DNA from: Cerrena zonata
Lineage: Eukaryota; Basidiomycota; Agaricomycetes; Polyporales; Cerrenaceae
Direction: 5' to 3'
Length of the DNA: 64,000 nucleotides
Assembly: GCA_038087015.1 (NCBI GenBank)
Contig: JASBNA010000003.1
Location: forward strand, 124,001 to 188,000
This document shows positions 23,335-34,432 of this stretch, one piece after another (positions within the stretch are counted from its first letter, which is position 1; every line of letters begins with the position of its first letter). A program made the translations under genes and the position numbers. The notes under the pieces were generated by a model that saw only the letters and a list, made by a program, of their open reading frames with translations, was not told the origin of the DNA and ran no database searches.

Positions 23335-24127
23335 ATGACGAAGCGCGCTACCAAGGAGAAGAAACAACAGTACCAATGGGACTACTATGCAGAGTGAGTG
23401 GTGATCCCATGTCGTAAAAATGTCAGTCGGGCTCATGATTACCTAGAAACATAAAAGCGCGGCGTGAATACCAGATTAAATACAACCGCATATGACGGGC
23501 TACACGACGTAAGTTATCAAAGGCTGATCTTGGCACGATGAGACAGAGGCTACACGATGAAGCTGATGGGACGCTTTGGTAAGTCAACCTGCTTTTCATT
23601 TATTATTTACTTAGCCCTATTCTAATCGATGACCTCAGTGTATTTGAAAACTCAATTTGCCGCAAGTCCAGTGTACTCGATCCTGAACGCACGCAGGATA
23701 TGATTGAGGATGAAAAACTCCTCCTCCATGATCTACAAGAGCTCCGAGTACACATGTCAAACGAGTACTTCAGGGAACACCCCAACGCAGCTGAGGATGG
23801 CTGGATACCAGCGTATACCAACATAGTTGCGCACCAACTCCGGGTCGAATTGACTTGGGGTCGCCGTATCACCGATCAATGCAAGGAAGGAAAGAAACCT
23901 AGGGAAGATATCCATTGGATGCGACGACGTGTTTCCATCATCCACCAGGAGGTGTTTCTTCTATGACAGGGCCTTGATACTCCGCTCCTTGCTGTCCATT
24001 CTCATGCATCCATTGCCTGCGGCTATGGGTGAGTAATTTGATAATTACCTTTGTTTCAATCGCTTCTTACTGATACGTAAACCTCTAGCATGAACAAGAT
24101 GGAATTTCGACGGCTCTACGGTTTTTA
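23335..24127 (+). pseudogene. Small orphan gene with two in-frame TGA stops
   Basis: ATG 23335 starts MTKRATKEKKQQYQWDYYAE, followed by a GTGAGT donor at 23393. The next exon (from about 23451) reads NIKARREYQIKYNRI, then a TGA at 23493-23495, then RATRRKLSKADLGTMRQRLH. A third exon from about 23639 reads FENSICRKSSVLDPERTQDM and onwards to HQEVFLL and a TGA at 23964-23966, after which the same frame continues GLDTPLLAVHSHASIACGYG to a GTGAGT donor near 24029. A last exon ends MNKMEFRRLYGF (stop near 24127). Splice sites are intact while the frame has two TGAs, which looks like recent point-mutational decay. The protein is basic then acidic, and I know no family. Confidence 0.55.
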
Positions 24128-24483
24128 ATACTAGTAGCTGTAGCCTATCACTGAGACCTAGCTTCATTATTTCATTTTCATACTCACCCGCTGTATTGTT
24201 GCAGTTAATACTATTTCTTATTCATATGTTTTCATTGAAAAATTGAATTATAAACTTGTTATAAACTTGGAGCTTAAGTTCACTAAGCACTAGCCTTTGA
24301 GAATTTCGAAGTGCCGGTGACACCGAGGCACCTATATGCCAAGCGATAACGGGTAGAACGGAACACGGCTGTCACGGTGGGAGTACTTCAGCCTGGTGCT
24401 CGCAGTAGCTTTGTACACGTATCATATTCCTCCCTTCCTCCTTCGCTCCCTTCACTCCTTGCTCCCTTCCTCTCTTCCTCTCT

Positions 24484-24794
24484 TTTACGATTCCTGAGGT
24501 ACGAAGGTATCGTTTTTCTTGTCCGAACTTTGCTGGGGCGCTTGTACCGTAACGCGAAACCACTACCTAGCCCTAGTCTAGGGTTTAGAGGGAATTTTGT
24601 TTATCTCATATCTTCACAACCACTGCATCTTTTACTCTCAAAACTTGACCACAGAACAACTCAAAGTTTGTACTATAAGTCAACTTCCAAGAGCAAAATG
24701 AGTTGATAGAGAGAATGTTGAGATATGAGCAAAATTGAGATTTGGGTTGAGTGTGGGAAAATTGGGCGCTTGTTGAACCCTAGGCTGGGGTTGG
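24484..24794 (+). repeat. 311-bp dispersed repeat, copy 1
   Basis: The block beginning TTACGATTCCTGAGG and ending TGGGGTTGG is about 90% identical to 49391-49701, which has the same length and orientation. It lies 70 bp beyond the stop codon of the dioxygenase-like gene. No terminal inverted repeats or TG...CA ends are seen. Substitutions between copies are mostly C/T and G/A. Confidence 0.75.
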
Positions 24795-24864
24795 ATGAGA
24801 ACTCAGAGTGTTCCATTTGTTTCCTTTATTCAAACGCAACAGATGCTATTTAACTACAAAGAAA

Positions 24865-27800
24865 CTATTCTAGACATTCCTTTGCTCGCTTCAGCTTACA
24901 TAAAGAGTGTTCAAATACAATAGGGTCCATCTTCATCTCTTCCCATTCTTCTCCCAGATCCTCTTTCAGCCTCTGATATAAGTCCACAAATACTGGCTGC
25001 ACTTCATCAACGCTATACTTTGCATTTCTTGACTTCTGTTCAACAAGCTGCAAATATACCAAGCCTCCTACTGCACCTTTGCTAACCTTTGCAACCAGCT
25101 TACCCATCTCCTCCACAGTTGGTTTATTGATGATGTCAGCATATGCAAGGTCACCAGCAATAAGCATACCAATAAGATCTCCAACCTGGTAAAAGGCCTT
25201 CATATTGTCTGTAGGATCAATCATTGTAGCCATCCAATGAATAAATCCAGTAAAAGACTGCTGTTCATCTTTTGAAACTATATTAGAGGGTGACAATTAT
25301 CAAAGTGAGCTATAACAATACACACCAGTCATTGTTTCCAAAAACTGAGTCCAAACAGCTTGTGACATCTTCCAGTACTTTGCTGGTAATTCTTCTGCTC
25401 TCCGGGCCATGTTTGGGCTTCCATATGCCCTAGAATTATACCAATCAGAGAGTACATATTCACTCCTGAATGCCTGAAATGTGTCAAGGGTAAAGTTGAA
25501 TGGCATATTCCGAGATGTCTCGCTATTGAAGCAAAGGACACGGAAAAGAAGGAGATTGAATAGACCGGCTGGCTCTCGGAGCTTGGTAAGGGGACCATGA
25601 GGCTGGGTAAGAAGATTCTGGCGAGATGGCGCTTTTTCCCGGAGAGGTAAGTAAAAGTCGGCATGCTTTGGGTCGGTCAATCGCTGGTACATTGGATGAC
25701 CGGGTAGAAGTTCGCCTTTAGTTGCCTTTAGGGAATCTAACAAGAAGCCCTTGAAAAGCTGATAGCGATGTTGAGCAAGGATAGGGTTGAGCTGCTCTGG
25801 TATCTCTGCAGGCTGCAGCGGCATATTGCCTTTATGTCGAAGAGCGGTGGATAACTTGGCATGAAGTTTCCAAAGCTCATCCAGGAGCTTTCGCTCGATA
25901 CCATTTTCATTTGTTGCAGGAAGGTTGAACAGACATACAGAAAAGGCATGCAGAGGTGTAGAGATCGTCAACCTGCTGTTGGATTCATGGGTATTGCTAT
26001 AGATCCACTCCGGCAACTCAGTACACATTTCCCACACACCAGGGAGGAAAAGGACACTTCGACCTAGAGCATAAATCAGGTAGTTGACAATCATACACCG
26101 ATATTCTGCCTTCTTGTCATTACTTGGGATATCGAGCCACTGGTACAAGATGTCTTTCAGGAGGTCCAACGTCTGTTGATGTTCGCCTTTCAGATAGAGA
26201 CGGGGTTTTGGTGGGGCATAGATATATGTCTTGGGAGAAGCTAACTTGGGAAAGTAGAGCTCGGAGGAGAGTTGGAAGCCAGCTGGCTTATTCATGAGAA
26301 GCTGTTGGATCTTCAGTGTAAGATACAGAAGCCATTTCTCATGATCAGACTTGAATAAGGAGGAGCAGGCACAAGTCAAAGGTGACTTGTATGGATTTTC
26401 ATGTGTATCATGATGTACCAGGACCGCCCGTGCATTTGGAATGCACTTTGCAATTATGAGATTGTAGATTTGCATCTCAACATACAAAATTCGGTAGCGG
26501 GTTTGGACCAGGATAGCCTCATGGATCTCTTCCTTTTTGCGTAGAAATGCAAGTGCTAACACATATTCAGGGACCCTATAGTACTCTTGTTTTAGTAGCT
26601 GTTTAGCAAGCATATAGCAAAAGTCCTACCTTGCCATAATAGACTGAGTAGCAACATCTCGGCCAGAGTCCTCATCTAATGTGTCCAAGGTCTTTAGGAA
26701 TGCTGTTGAAGACCTCCGCATGTCTGGCATATTGCTGAGAGCATTGATAACAGAGGACTCTGCATCACCGATAGTCTCATCATTGATGATGGATTCCAGA
26801 TGGCGATCTGAAGTCTACATGTCAGAATATATAGGAAAATATATGTCTAAAATATACACACATTGAATAGACCTTTTAAGTTCATCCAGTAGACTTACTT
26901 CAACACTTGTGGTAGATCTGATAGTTGATGGTCCTACTCTGGTTTGTTGTCCCTCTGGATACTGATGGTTAGAGTTCAGAGTGGCCTGGTTCAGTATTTG
27001 TGAATCTGGGCATTGGCTGTCAGCTTATTAAATCAGACAGCAATCTATAATGGTAGCTACCTAAGTCTAAGTTGTCTTCATCATCTTCATCTTGCTCCAT
27101 TCTGCTTCTCTTATCTGGAATGCTGTCAGATATGATTTGAAAAAATCAACAGCTATCAATACTAACCTGAATTGGTACGTTCAATTGCATCAGAGCTTGA
27201 TCGCAATCTCTTCTTTGATGCTGATGGGGAAACTGCTTCATTGTCTGAAAGACTACTTAGCTATCAGAAAGTTATATTTTACATGTTTTATACCTTGATT
27301 ATCCTGTGTCTCTGGTTCCTCTGGTTCTTCTGGTTCCTCTGGTTCTTCTGGCTCTTCTGGTTCCTCTGGTTTTTCTGGGTTGTCTTCATCTTGAGCAGAA
27401 CCTCCATCTTGAGTCTTGTTCTGAATATTGTCTTCATCATCACTTGGCTCTGGTGTATTGTATTCTGTAGCATATTAAGATCAGAATTGAAATGATGTTA
27501 GCAAGAAATGCAATTACCAGATCTTGGTGCTGGGTCAATCTGTTGCTCTTCTTCTTCTTCATCATCTGCTTCTGCATATTTGTCCTCTTCCTCTATCCTT
27601 GCTAATGCTAGAGATAGTTGTCAATTGTATATCTCATAATGCATGTGTTCAAGCACTGACCATGCTGTGAAGCAAGCAGCTCATTCATAGCTGTTCTACC
27701 TTTGTAGACATATTGGACAATCCTAAGCCCTGCATCCTTGAAATGCTTTGCACTACTTGCAATCATTATATCATCTCGGTTAACAATTCCTGCTTCTATA

Positions 27801-30471
27801 ATCTTATAGTTAGACATTGATTTTAAATAACAACTGAGAGTAACATACTCTTCTTCTGAGCTGTTACATTCACAGAGGTTACTTGTGTAGTTGCTGCTAT
27901 AAAAGAGGTCAGAGCATATCAAAGGAAATAATAATTACAAGACTTGCCTGTTTTGAAAGGTCGCAAGATATTGATATCCACTGTGGAGTCGGTAGGTCGC
28001 AGGTTGACAGGCATGCGGTTGATGATACCATCCATCGCTGTGTGGGGAAGAACTCGGGTGCTTGGAAAATAAAGCTCATTGACAAACCTATCCAAAATCA
28101 GCTGACGGGATGGATACTGGATAGATGGTGGATAATGGATCCTATTTTCATTCGGTAATAGTGTGGATGGCTCAGGTATGTGGTCCTTGTTTATAACTGA
28201 TGCAGGTGCATGTTTCCAAGGTGCAGAGGTGTACTTGGAATTATCGATGATGGCAGAAATACATTCTGCAAACATGGTGGTATCAAAATGGACCTCATAG
28301 GGGAGTTGTCTGAGAAGGTGGTGGATATAAAGAGTGAGCATATGCATGGAGGTGGTAAAGTGGTCTTTCTCTTCAGTAAACTGAGCACCATCGGTAAAGA
28401 AATTAGCGTGGTTGGTAAAAGGTCGGGGTGGACTGAAAGCATATTAGAAGTAGGAAGCAGACAGAAGGTGTGATAGCTCACTCGTAAGAAAAAACTTCAC
28501 GTGGAAGGGTCACCGGCTCCCCACATATCCCAGACCCTGCCATAAACACCTGAGAACTCCCACTGATGATCTTTGAGGCAGGATAGAAAATGACGACACA
28601 GCGGTAAGCCCAATCTTCAATATGTTCTTCACCCTCGGGTGCTAGGGGGGGAGTGCCGCCATGCAAGTGATGGCCGGAAAAGTAGAATACATCTATCTCA
28701 TCTAGGACAACATAGACGCCCAAGGAGATTAGATGAAAGCGACCGCCTTGGTAGTTCTTTGGATTATCAGAAAGTGAAACCAGCGCTGACATGCTGCAGA
28801 TGATATCACCAAGGTCTCTGTGAAGTCCACCAAAGAACCCTTGCTCATCCAATCCCTGGTCTTTGAATAATGAGTACAAGGCCTTAGTCTAAAACATGAC
28901 AACCTACTAGAGTTGTACCGTCTGGGTTGTGCAATGTTAAGTTGAACAGAGGGACACCATTTGTTCTTTGGAGAGCCAACATGTGGCATAGCAAGCATGT
29001 CAGTCATATCAGCAATGGTGTCCCGCATCGTGATTGGTGCTTCTTCCCATCCCTCAAGAAAGACCTGAGTTGTTGTCTAGGAGTTGGATGAGATTAGCAA
29101 AGCCATTAAAAATAGCGATAAGCAATTACCTTCAAAACATCTGTTCTGATTTCTCCTCCCTTATCTGTTCCACCATTCTTGATCTTTGAGTTTGCATTTG
29201 GGGCAGAGAATAGGGTTTGTTTCTCAAAGGTGATCCCTAGAGGGTAGCATCGTTCACTAGAGCGTACTGACTGGATAGGTGTACCGTCATGAAACTGCTC
29301 GACGGGGAGACTGCCAACTTTGCGAGAGCGGGTTGCACGTTCACCAAGCGCTATCAGTTTTGCCCTCTCTACTTCTGCCAGAGTTACTGGTCGGATACGT
29401 CCACTAAGAGGAGTCAGCAGTCTATTTTGCTACAGAAAATAAAGAGCATTTACTCTTGAGGTACATAAGCCTGAACCAAATCATCCTTTGCATCTCCTTT
29501 TCCATTCAGGTCCCGGGCCATAAGCCAGTCACCACGCTTCATCTGCCGTAAGCCTAGAATATTATATTAGAAATTATCCTCAGTGAGCTTCGGCAACTAA
29601 ATGCTCACCAATTTCTGTCATTTTCTCCAAAGGACCTTGAGGTATTCCCTTATGGACAGAGTCAAGTTTCTTTGCAAGTCTGTAGCCCTCATCAGAGGAG
29701 TCGAAAATGTAGATATATGTATCTGCGTTTTTGTTTCTATCAAATCCATGCCGAATTGGGTGGACGTCAAATGCAGATGGTCCTTTCCATCGGTATAGGG
29801 AGGGAAGAGCGGGGGGGCGGTTCACAATCTCCACTTTTTCAAGATCTTGGAAAATATGTTCATAGTCGACCTCCTTGTCCCACTCGGGATATCCTTTGAG
29901 AACCTCTGGGTCATCAGCCTCTGCATGCTCTTCTTCTTCAGGATTTGGGGTATATTGGCGGATGCCAGGTGCTTTCTGTCTCTTCTTAGCCTTTTGATCC
30001 TTCCCCCGTGCTCGCTTGCCTGATTGGCGGTCTAAGCAGATATAAATATAAGAATATAGCAATTGCACAGCAAGTGATAACATACGTTTAGTATGCCGAT
30101 GTGTGTTCTTTTCATGATCAGACGCATCTTCACTGGAAAGAGGTTCCTCATCTACACAAATTTATTTATTAAAAACAACAGGACGAAATATATATAACTT
30201 ACATTGCCGATCCTCACTACTCTGGTGGTATTCGTCGTCTTGAACATCCTCGACAGTGGACTTTCGGAAAGAGCGTTTAGGACCTTGGGAAATACTCAAT
30301 GCATTATTTTGGCATTGCAAAAGGTCTGATCCTTACGTATGTCCAGCTTCTTCTGTTCATCGTCTGATGATGTCACTATTTCATATTTAAGATTGTTAGA
30401 TAGCCGAATTTGAATTTGAAATGATGTAAGTACTTACGGTCTGGCAAGGGAGATTCCTCACGAAGATCCAT
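24865..30471 (-). CDS. Very large multi-exon protein with 2-oxoglutarate/Fe(II) dioxygenase-like domain (TET/JBP-like?)
   Basis: ATG 30471 (MDLREESPLPDR) opens a chain of more than 15 exons with good GT/AG sites, ending at 24865. In order: acidic and basic N-terminus (about 30470-30000); a conserved block PALPSLYRWKGPSAFDVHPI (about 29800); a helical region; a dioxygenase-like core with HRDLGD (His 28820-28822, Asp 28814-28816), NYQGGRFHL, SGHHLHGGTPP (His 28661-28663) and AYRCVVIFYP (Arg 28601-28603); a second conserved domain (about 28430-27950); an acidic linker with EEP repeats (about 27480-27290); and a C-terminal all-helical region of about 570 residues (26613-24865). HxD...H...R is the iron/2-oxoglutarate signature. 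Large expanded TET/JBP dioxygenases linked to KDZ transposons are known in mushrooms, and this gene lies 4.4 kb from an intact KDZ. A prolyl-hydroxylase-type 2OG enzyme is the alternative. Confidence 0.6.
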
Positions 30472-30649
30472 GGCTAATTATAACCGGTCAATTAGAACCG
30501 AGTGGGAACACATCCTTGTTAGGTAGACATGAATGTGCAAAAAATAGAAGATGCCATACAGTTGTTGAATGGATGAGATACGGTAGCCAACGTCGATCGG
30601 AAGGGCAAGATACCTGAGGGAAATGAAAAGAAGTGGTCAGGAGGAACCA

Positions 30650-30672
30650 AATTGCTAGTAATACCGGCAATT
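30650..30672 (-). promoter_or_regulatory. Constant-loop hairpin upstream of the dioxygenase-like gene
   Basis: Stem AATTGC/GCAATT (30650-30655, 30667-30672) closes the 11-nt loop TAGTAATACCG. It lies 179 bp upstream of ATG 30471. On the coding strand the loop reads CGGTATTACTA, the same sense as in the hairpins before the genes at 34433 and 37729. Confidence 0.6.
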
Positions 30673-30996
30673 GTGTGAGGGATGAGGGTAAGTGAAGGGA
30701 AGTGGGAGCATCATCATTGTCGTCGTCGTCGATCGTTTGCTTTGACATGTTTGGTATGGCACTTGGGTTAGGGTTATTCAGGCTAGTCCAGTATGTAGAA
30801 AGAGTCATTCGCAATGCTTTGTTCAGACGAGATTTCAGGTAAAGAGATATATTTGCTTGTATGTATGCTACTACAGGGTACTACTACATAGGTAGGAATA
30901 GGGACTGGAAAAAAGAAACCGCTGGCAACAGCCAAGGGTCAGATAATAAGACTAATATCTGGATACTGGGGCTGTTTCCAGTCAAGGCCCTGTGAA

Positions 30997-31868
30997 CGAA
31001 GTGCTAGTCGATACCGGCACTTCGACGTTGTGGTCGAAACAGAAGTCGTAATGTGGAGATGGGGGCTGATTCATCCGCTGGTCGATGTCGAAGTGCTAGT
31101 CGATACCGGCACTTCGACGTTATGGTCGAAACAGAAGTCGTAACTTCGAGATGGGGGCTTATTCCACCTGAGGCTCTGTGGTCGATGTCGAAGTGCTAGT
31201 CGATACTGGCACTTCGACATTGTGGTATTGCATGAGGTCTGATTGTCGAAGTGCTAGTCGATACCGGCACTTCGACGTTATGGTCGAAACAGAAGTCGTA
31301 ACTTCGAGATGGGGACTTATTCCACCCGAGGCTCTGTGGTCGATGTCGAAGTGCTAGTCAATACCGGCACTTCGACGTTGTGGTCAAAACAGAAGTCGTA
31401 ACTTCGAGATGGGGGCTTATTCCACCCGAGGCTCTGTGGTCAATGTCGAAGTGCTAGTCGATACCGGCACTTCGACGTTGTGGTCAAAACATAAGTTGTG
31501 ACCTCGAGATGGGGGTTTATTCCACTCGAGATCTACTGGTCGATGTCGAAGTGCTAGTCGATACCGGCACTTCGACGTTATGGTCGAAACAGAAGTCGTA
31601 ACTTCGAGATGGGGGCTTATTCCACCCGAGGCTCTGTGGTCGATGTCGAAGTGCTAGTCGATACCGGCACTTCGACGTTGTGGTCAAAACATAAGTTGTG
31701 ACCTCGAGATGGGGGTTTATTCCACTCGAGATCTACTGGTCGATGTCGAAGTGCTAGTCAATACCGGCACTTCGACGTTGTGGTCGAAACAGAAGTCGTG
31801 ACCCCGAGATGAGGGCTGATTCATCCGCTGGTCGATGTCGAAGTGCTAGTCGATACCGGCACTTCGAC
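30997..31868. repeat. Left tandem array: ten hairpin units with 100/92/90/58-bp spacing
   Basis: The 32-nt hairpin GTCGAAGTGC-TAGTCGATACCG-GCACTTCGAC starts at about 30997 (partial), 31087, 31187, 31245, 31345, 31445, 31545, 31645, 31745 and 31837. Between hairpins is a conserved linker containing GTCGAAACAGAAGTCGTAAC and GAGATGGGGGCTTATTCCAC. Six consecutive units are exactly 100 bp apart. Confidence 0.9.
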
Positions 31869-32559
31869 GGAGTGAGACTCTAGATATCGAAAATGAGTCA
31901 GATATGAGAAATGGAGAGACGTACCTGGGTGATCCTTCCAACCCATCCAAAAACCCGAAACCAGAGGACCTGACGACGAGCATCCGGACCTGCGTACGAC
32001 GATCGTAGCGAGGACGCAAAGACATAACCTAGAGAAAGAATGAGTTAGAAACGATCGCATTCAGGTGCTAGTAAATACCTGCACCTGAAGGATCGAGAAT
32101 GCCTCTGGGCTCGAGGACGAGTAGACCGAGGACAAGAAGGCACCAGTTGCTAGTAATACCGGCAACTGGTGATGGAGAAGGATCGACGACGGCGGTGTTG
32201 ACGTCGTCGTTGTTGACCGCAGCGAGGACGAGGACGGCGGCGAGGACGAGGAGGACACAGAGGAGGCACCAGTTGCTAGTAATACCGGCAACTGGTGGTG
32301 GTGTTGACGTTGGCGACGGCAACGGCGATGTTGACGTCGTCGTTGTTGACGGCAGGGACGAGGACGGCGGCGAGGACGAGGAGGACACAGAGGAGGCACC
32401 AGTTGCTAGTAATACCGGCAACTGGTGGCTGGAGAGCAAGAGAGAAGGCCGAAGCAAAGCCCGAAGTCCCAGACCGGGAGATGCCGAGATGACATAATCA
32501 GCCCCTCGGGCATCTCGGACAAGTACCTTCCGGGACTCGCAAGCCCGAGAGCCGGAGGT

Positions 32560-32620
32560 ATGACGTAGTGAACTAGGCGCTTTGGGCATTATCCTCAAAG
32601 CGCCTAGTTCACTACGTCAT
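32560..32620. repeat. Central 24-bp perfect hairpin of the palindrome
   Basis: Bases 32560-32583 and 32597-32620 are exact inverse complements (ATGACGTAGTGAACTAGGCG... outer end) around a 13-nt loop GGGCATTATCCTC. The same core, with C-to-T and G-to-A changes, forms the centre of the AT-rich palindrome at 50929-51092. Confidence 0.9.
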
Positions 32621-33246
32621 TGTTTGGTTGTTTGTTTGGCTGTGGCACGGCCGAGATGCCCGAGGGGACTAACTTGAGATCGTTTCATCCCCGAGATGCC
32701 CGAGGGGCTGATTATGTCATCTCGGCATCTCCCGGTCTGGGACTTCGGGCTTTGCTTCGGCCTTCTCTCTTGCTCTCCAGCCACCAGTTGCCGGTATTAC
32801 TAGCAACTGGTGCCTCCTCTGTGTCCTCCTCGTCCTCGCCGCCGTCCTCGTCCTCGCTGCCGTCCTCGTCCTCGCTACGGTCAACATCGCCGTCGCCGTC
32901 GCCAACGTCAACACCACCACCAGTTGCCGGTATTACTAGCAACTGGTGCCTCCTCTGTGTCCTCCTCGTCCTCGCCGCCGTCCTCGTCCTCGCTGCCGTC
33001 CTCGTCCTCGCTGCGGTCAACAACGACGACGTCAACACCGCCGTCGTCGATCCTTCTCCACCACCAGTTGCCGGTATTACTAGCAACTGGTTCCTCCTTG
33101 TCCTCGCTACGATCGTCGTACGCAGGTCCGGATTCTTGTCGTCAGGTCCTCTGGTTTCGGGTTTTTGGATGGGTTGGAAGGATCACCCAGGTACGTCTCT
33201 CCATTTCTCATATCTGACTCATTTTCGATATCTAGAGTCTCACTCC

Positions 33247-33880
33247 GTCGAAGTGCCGGTATCGACTAGCACTTCGACATCGACCAGCGGATGAATCAGC
33301 CCTCATCTCGGGGTCACGACTTCTGTTTCGACCACAACGTCGAAGTGCCGGTATTGACTAGCACTTCGACATCGACCACAGAGCCTCGGGTGGAATAAGC
33401 CCCCATCTCGAAGTTACGACTTCTGTTTCGACCATAACGTCGAAGTGCCGGTATCGACTAGCACTTCGACAATCAGACCTCATGCAATACCACAATGTCG
33501 AAGTGCCAGTATCGACTAGCACTTCGACATCGACCACAGAGCCTCGGGTGGAATAAGCCCCCATCTCGAAGTTACGACTTCTGTTTCGACCATAACGTCG
33601 AAGTGCCGGTATCGACTAGCACTTCGACATCGACCAGCGGATGAATCAGCCCCCATCTCCACATTACGACTTCTGTTTCGACCACAACGTCGAAGTGCCG
33701 GTATCGACTAGCACTTCGACAATCAGACCTCATGCAATACCACAATGTCGAAGTGCCAGTATCGACTAGCACTTCGACATCGACCACAGAGCCTCGAGTG
33801 GAATAAGCCCCCATCTTGAAGTTACCACTTATGTTTCGACCATAACGTCGAAGTGCCGGTATTGACTAGCACTTCGACAT
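33247..33880. repeat. Right tandem array: eight hairpin units, inverted relative to the left array
   Basis: Units start at 33247, 33339, 33439, 33497, 33597, 33689, 33747 and 33847. Spacings are 92, 100, 58, 100, 92, 58 and 100, the same size classes as in the left array. Some units carry one or two changes in the loop (TATTGACTA against TATCGACTA) but both stem halves are preserved. Confidence 0.88.
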
Positions 33881-33899
33881 CGACCAGTGGATCTCGAGT

Positions 33900-34432
33900 G
33901 GAATAATCCCCCATCTCGAGGTTACTAGTTGCTTTAATTCTAATTCTAGTATATACTTCTCAATCGTTCATTCAATCAAAGTATTTACTGGACGAGTCTC
34001 GCCTGTCAACGTCGACAGATACGATTTATCCAGTAGATATTTTGATCTTCTCATCCTACCAGGGACTACCGGCATTGTGCCTGTACCTTGTTACTGTGCC
34101 TGCCCTGTTTTGTATCCGACCGATACAACTCCGACTAGGCCCTTCGCTCAACAAAGAACAGGAGACGATAGGATCCGACATATAACCTAATCCCTGTCAA
34201 CATCCTATTCTATACGATTTACACAGTGAGTTCTTCCTTATTTTCCCATCTCTGTGTTTTCCATCACAATCATGATATTGATGGCACAGCCGCTAGATAT
34301 CTTATAGCGACCATCCCCTGTCCTACCTCTCCCATATACCACCACCATCCCCAAGACTTGCCGGTATTTACTAGCACTAGTCTTGCCCCTTCCCAAACTC
34401 TCTGAACCACCCAAGTCAGCTCGGTCCTTGTC
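33900..34432 (+). promoter_or_regulatory. Probable promoter and 5' leader of the 853-residue orphan gene
   Basis: Non-repetitive sequence follows the palindrome up to ATG 34433. It ends in a pyrimidine-rich leader (about 34310-34430), typical for basidiomycete transcripts. It contains a constant-loop hairpin at 34352-34385. No TATA box or intron was assigned with confidence. Confidence 0.4.
34352..34385 (+). promoter_or_regulatory. Constant-loop hairpin directly upstream of the orphan gene
   Basis: CAAGACT+TGC (34352-34361) pairs with GCA+AGTCTTG (34374-34376, 34379-34385), with a 2-nt bulge (CT). The 12-nt loop is CGGTATTTACTA. It ends 47 bp before ATG 34433. The stem differs entirely from the neighbouring arrays while the loop is conserved. 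Confidence 0.65.

Larger units (their letters stand above)
30997..33880. repeat. Approximately 3-kb imperfect palindrome (foldback structure) made of hairpin arrays
   Basis: The left arm 30997-32518 and right arm 32690-33880 are inverted copies, around a spacer (32519-32689) that holds a third palindrome. Outer parts are arrays of a 32-nt hairpin (stem GTCGAAGTGC/GCACTTCGAC). Next inward is a unique block shared by both arms (31869-32016 against 33100-33244, complement). The inner part is GA-rich or CT-rich with three hairpins CACCAGTTGC/GCAACTGGTG per arm (32141, 32267, 32397; 32782, 32919, 33062). The left arm has about 120 bp not present in the right (about 32017-32140), including a hairpin TTCAGGTGC/GCACCTGAA (32060-32089). 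Long ORFs over the GA-rich part are repeat artefacts. The structure fills the space between two divergent genes. Confidence 0.85.

Noticed and set aside
24541..24800. Telomere-like TAGGGTTTAG / AACCCTAG motifs
   Set aside because: Isolated short matches inside the 311-bp repeat, not tandem, so there is no sign of a telomere.
32068..33294. Long overlapping ORFs on both strands (up to 224 codons)
   Set aside because: They lie in GA/CT-rich palindromic repeats, are mirrored on both strands and consist of Ser or Arg/Thr runs. They are composition artefacts.
30997..33880. CRISPR-like appearance of regularly spaced palindromic repeats
   Set aside because: The host is a fungus, the spacers are themselves near-identical copies, and the array is mirrored in a palindrome. 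No CRISPR biology applies.
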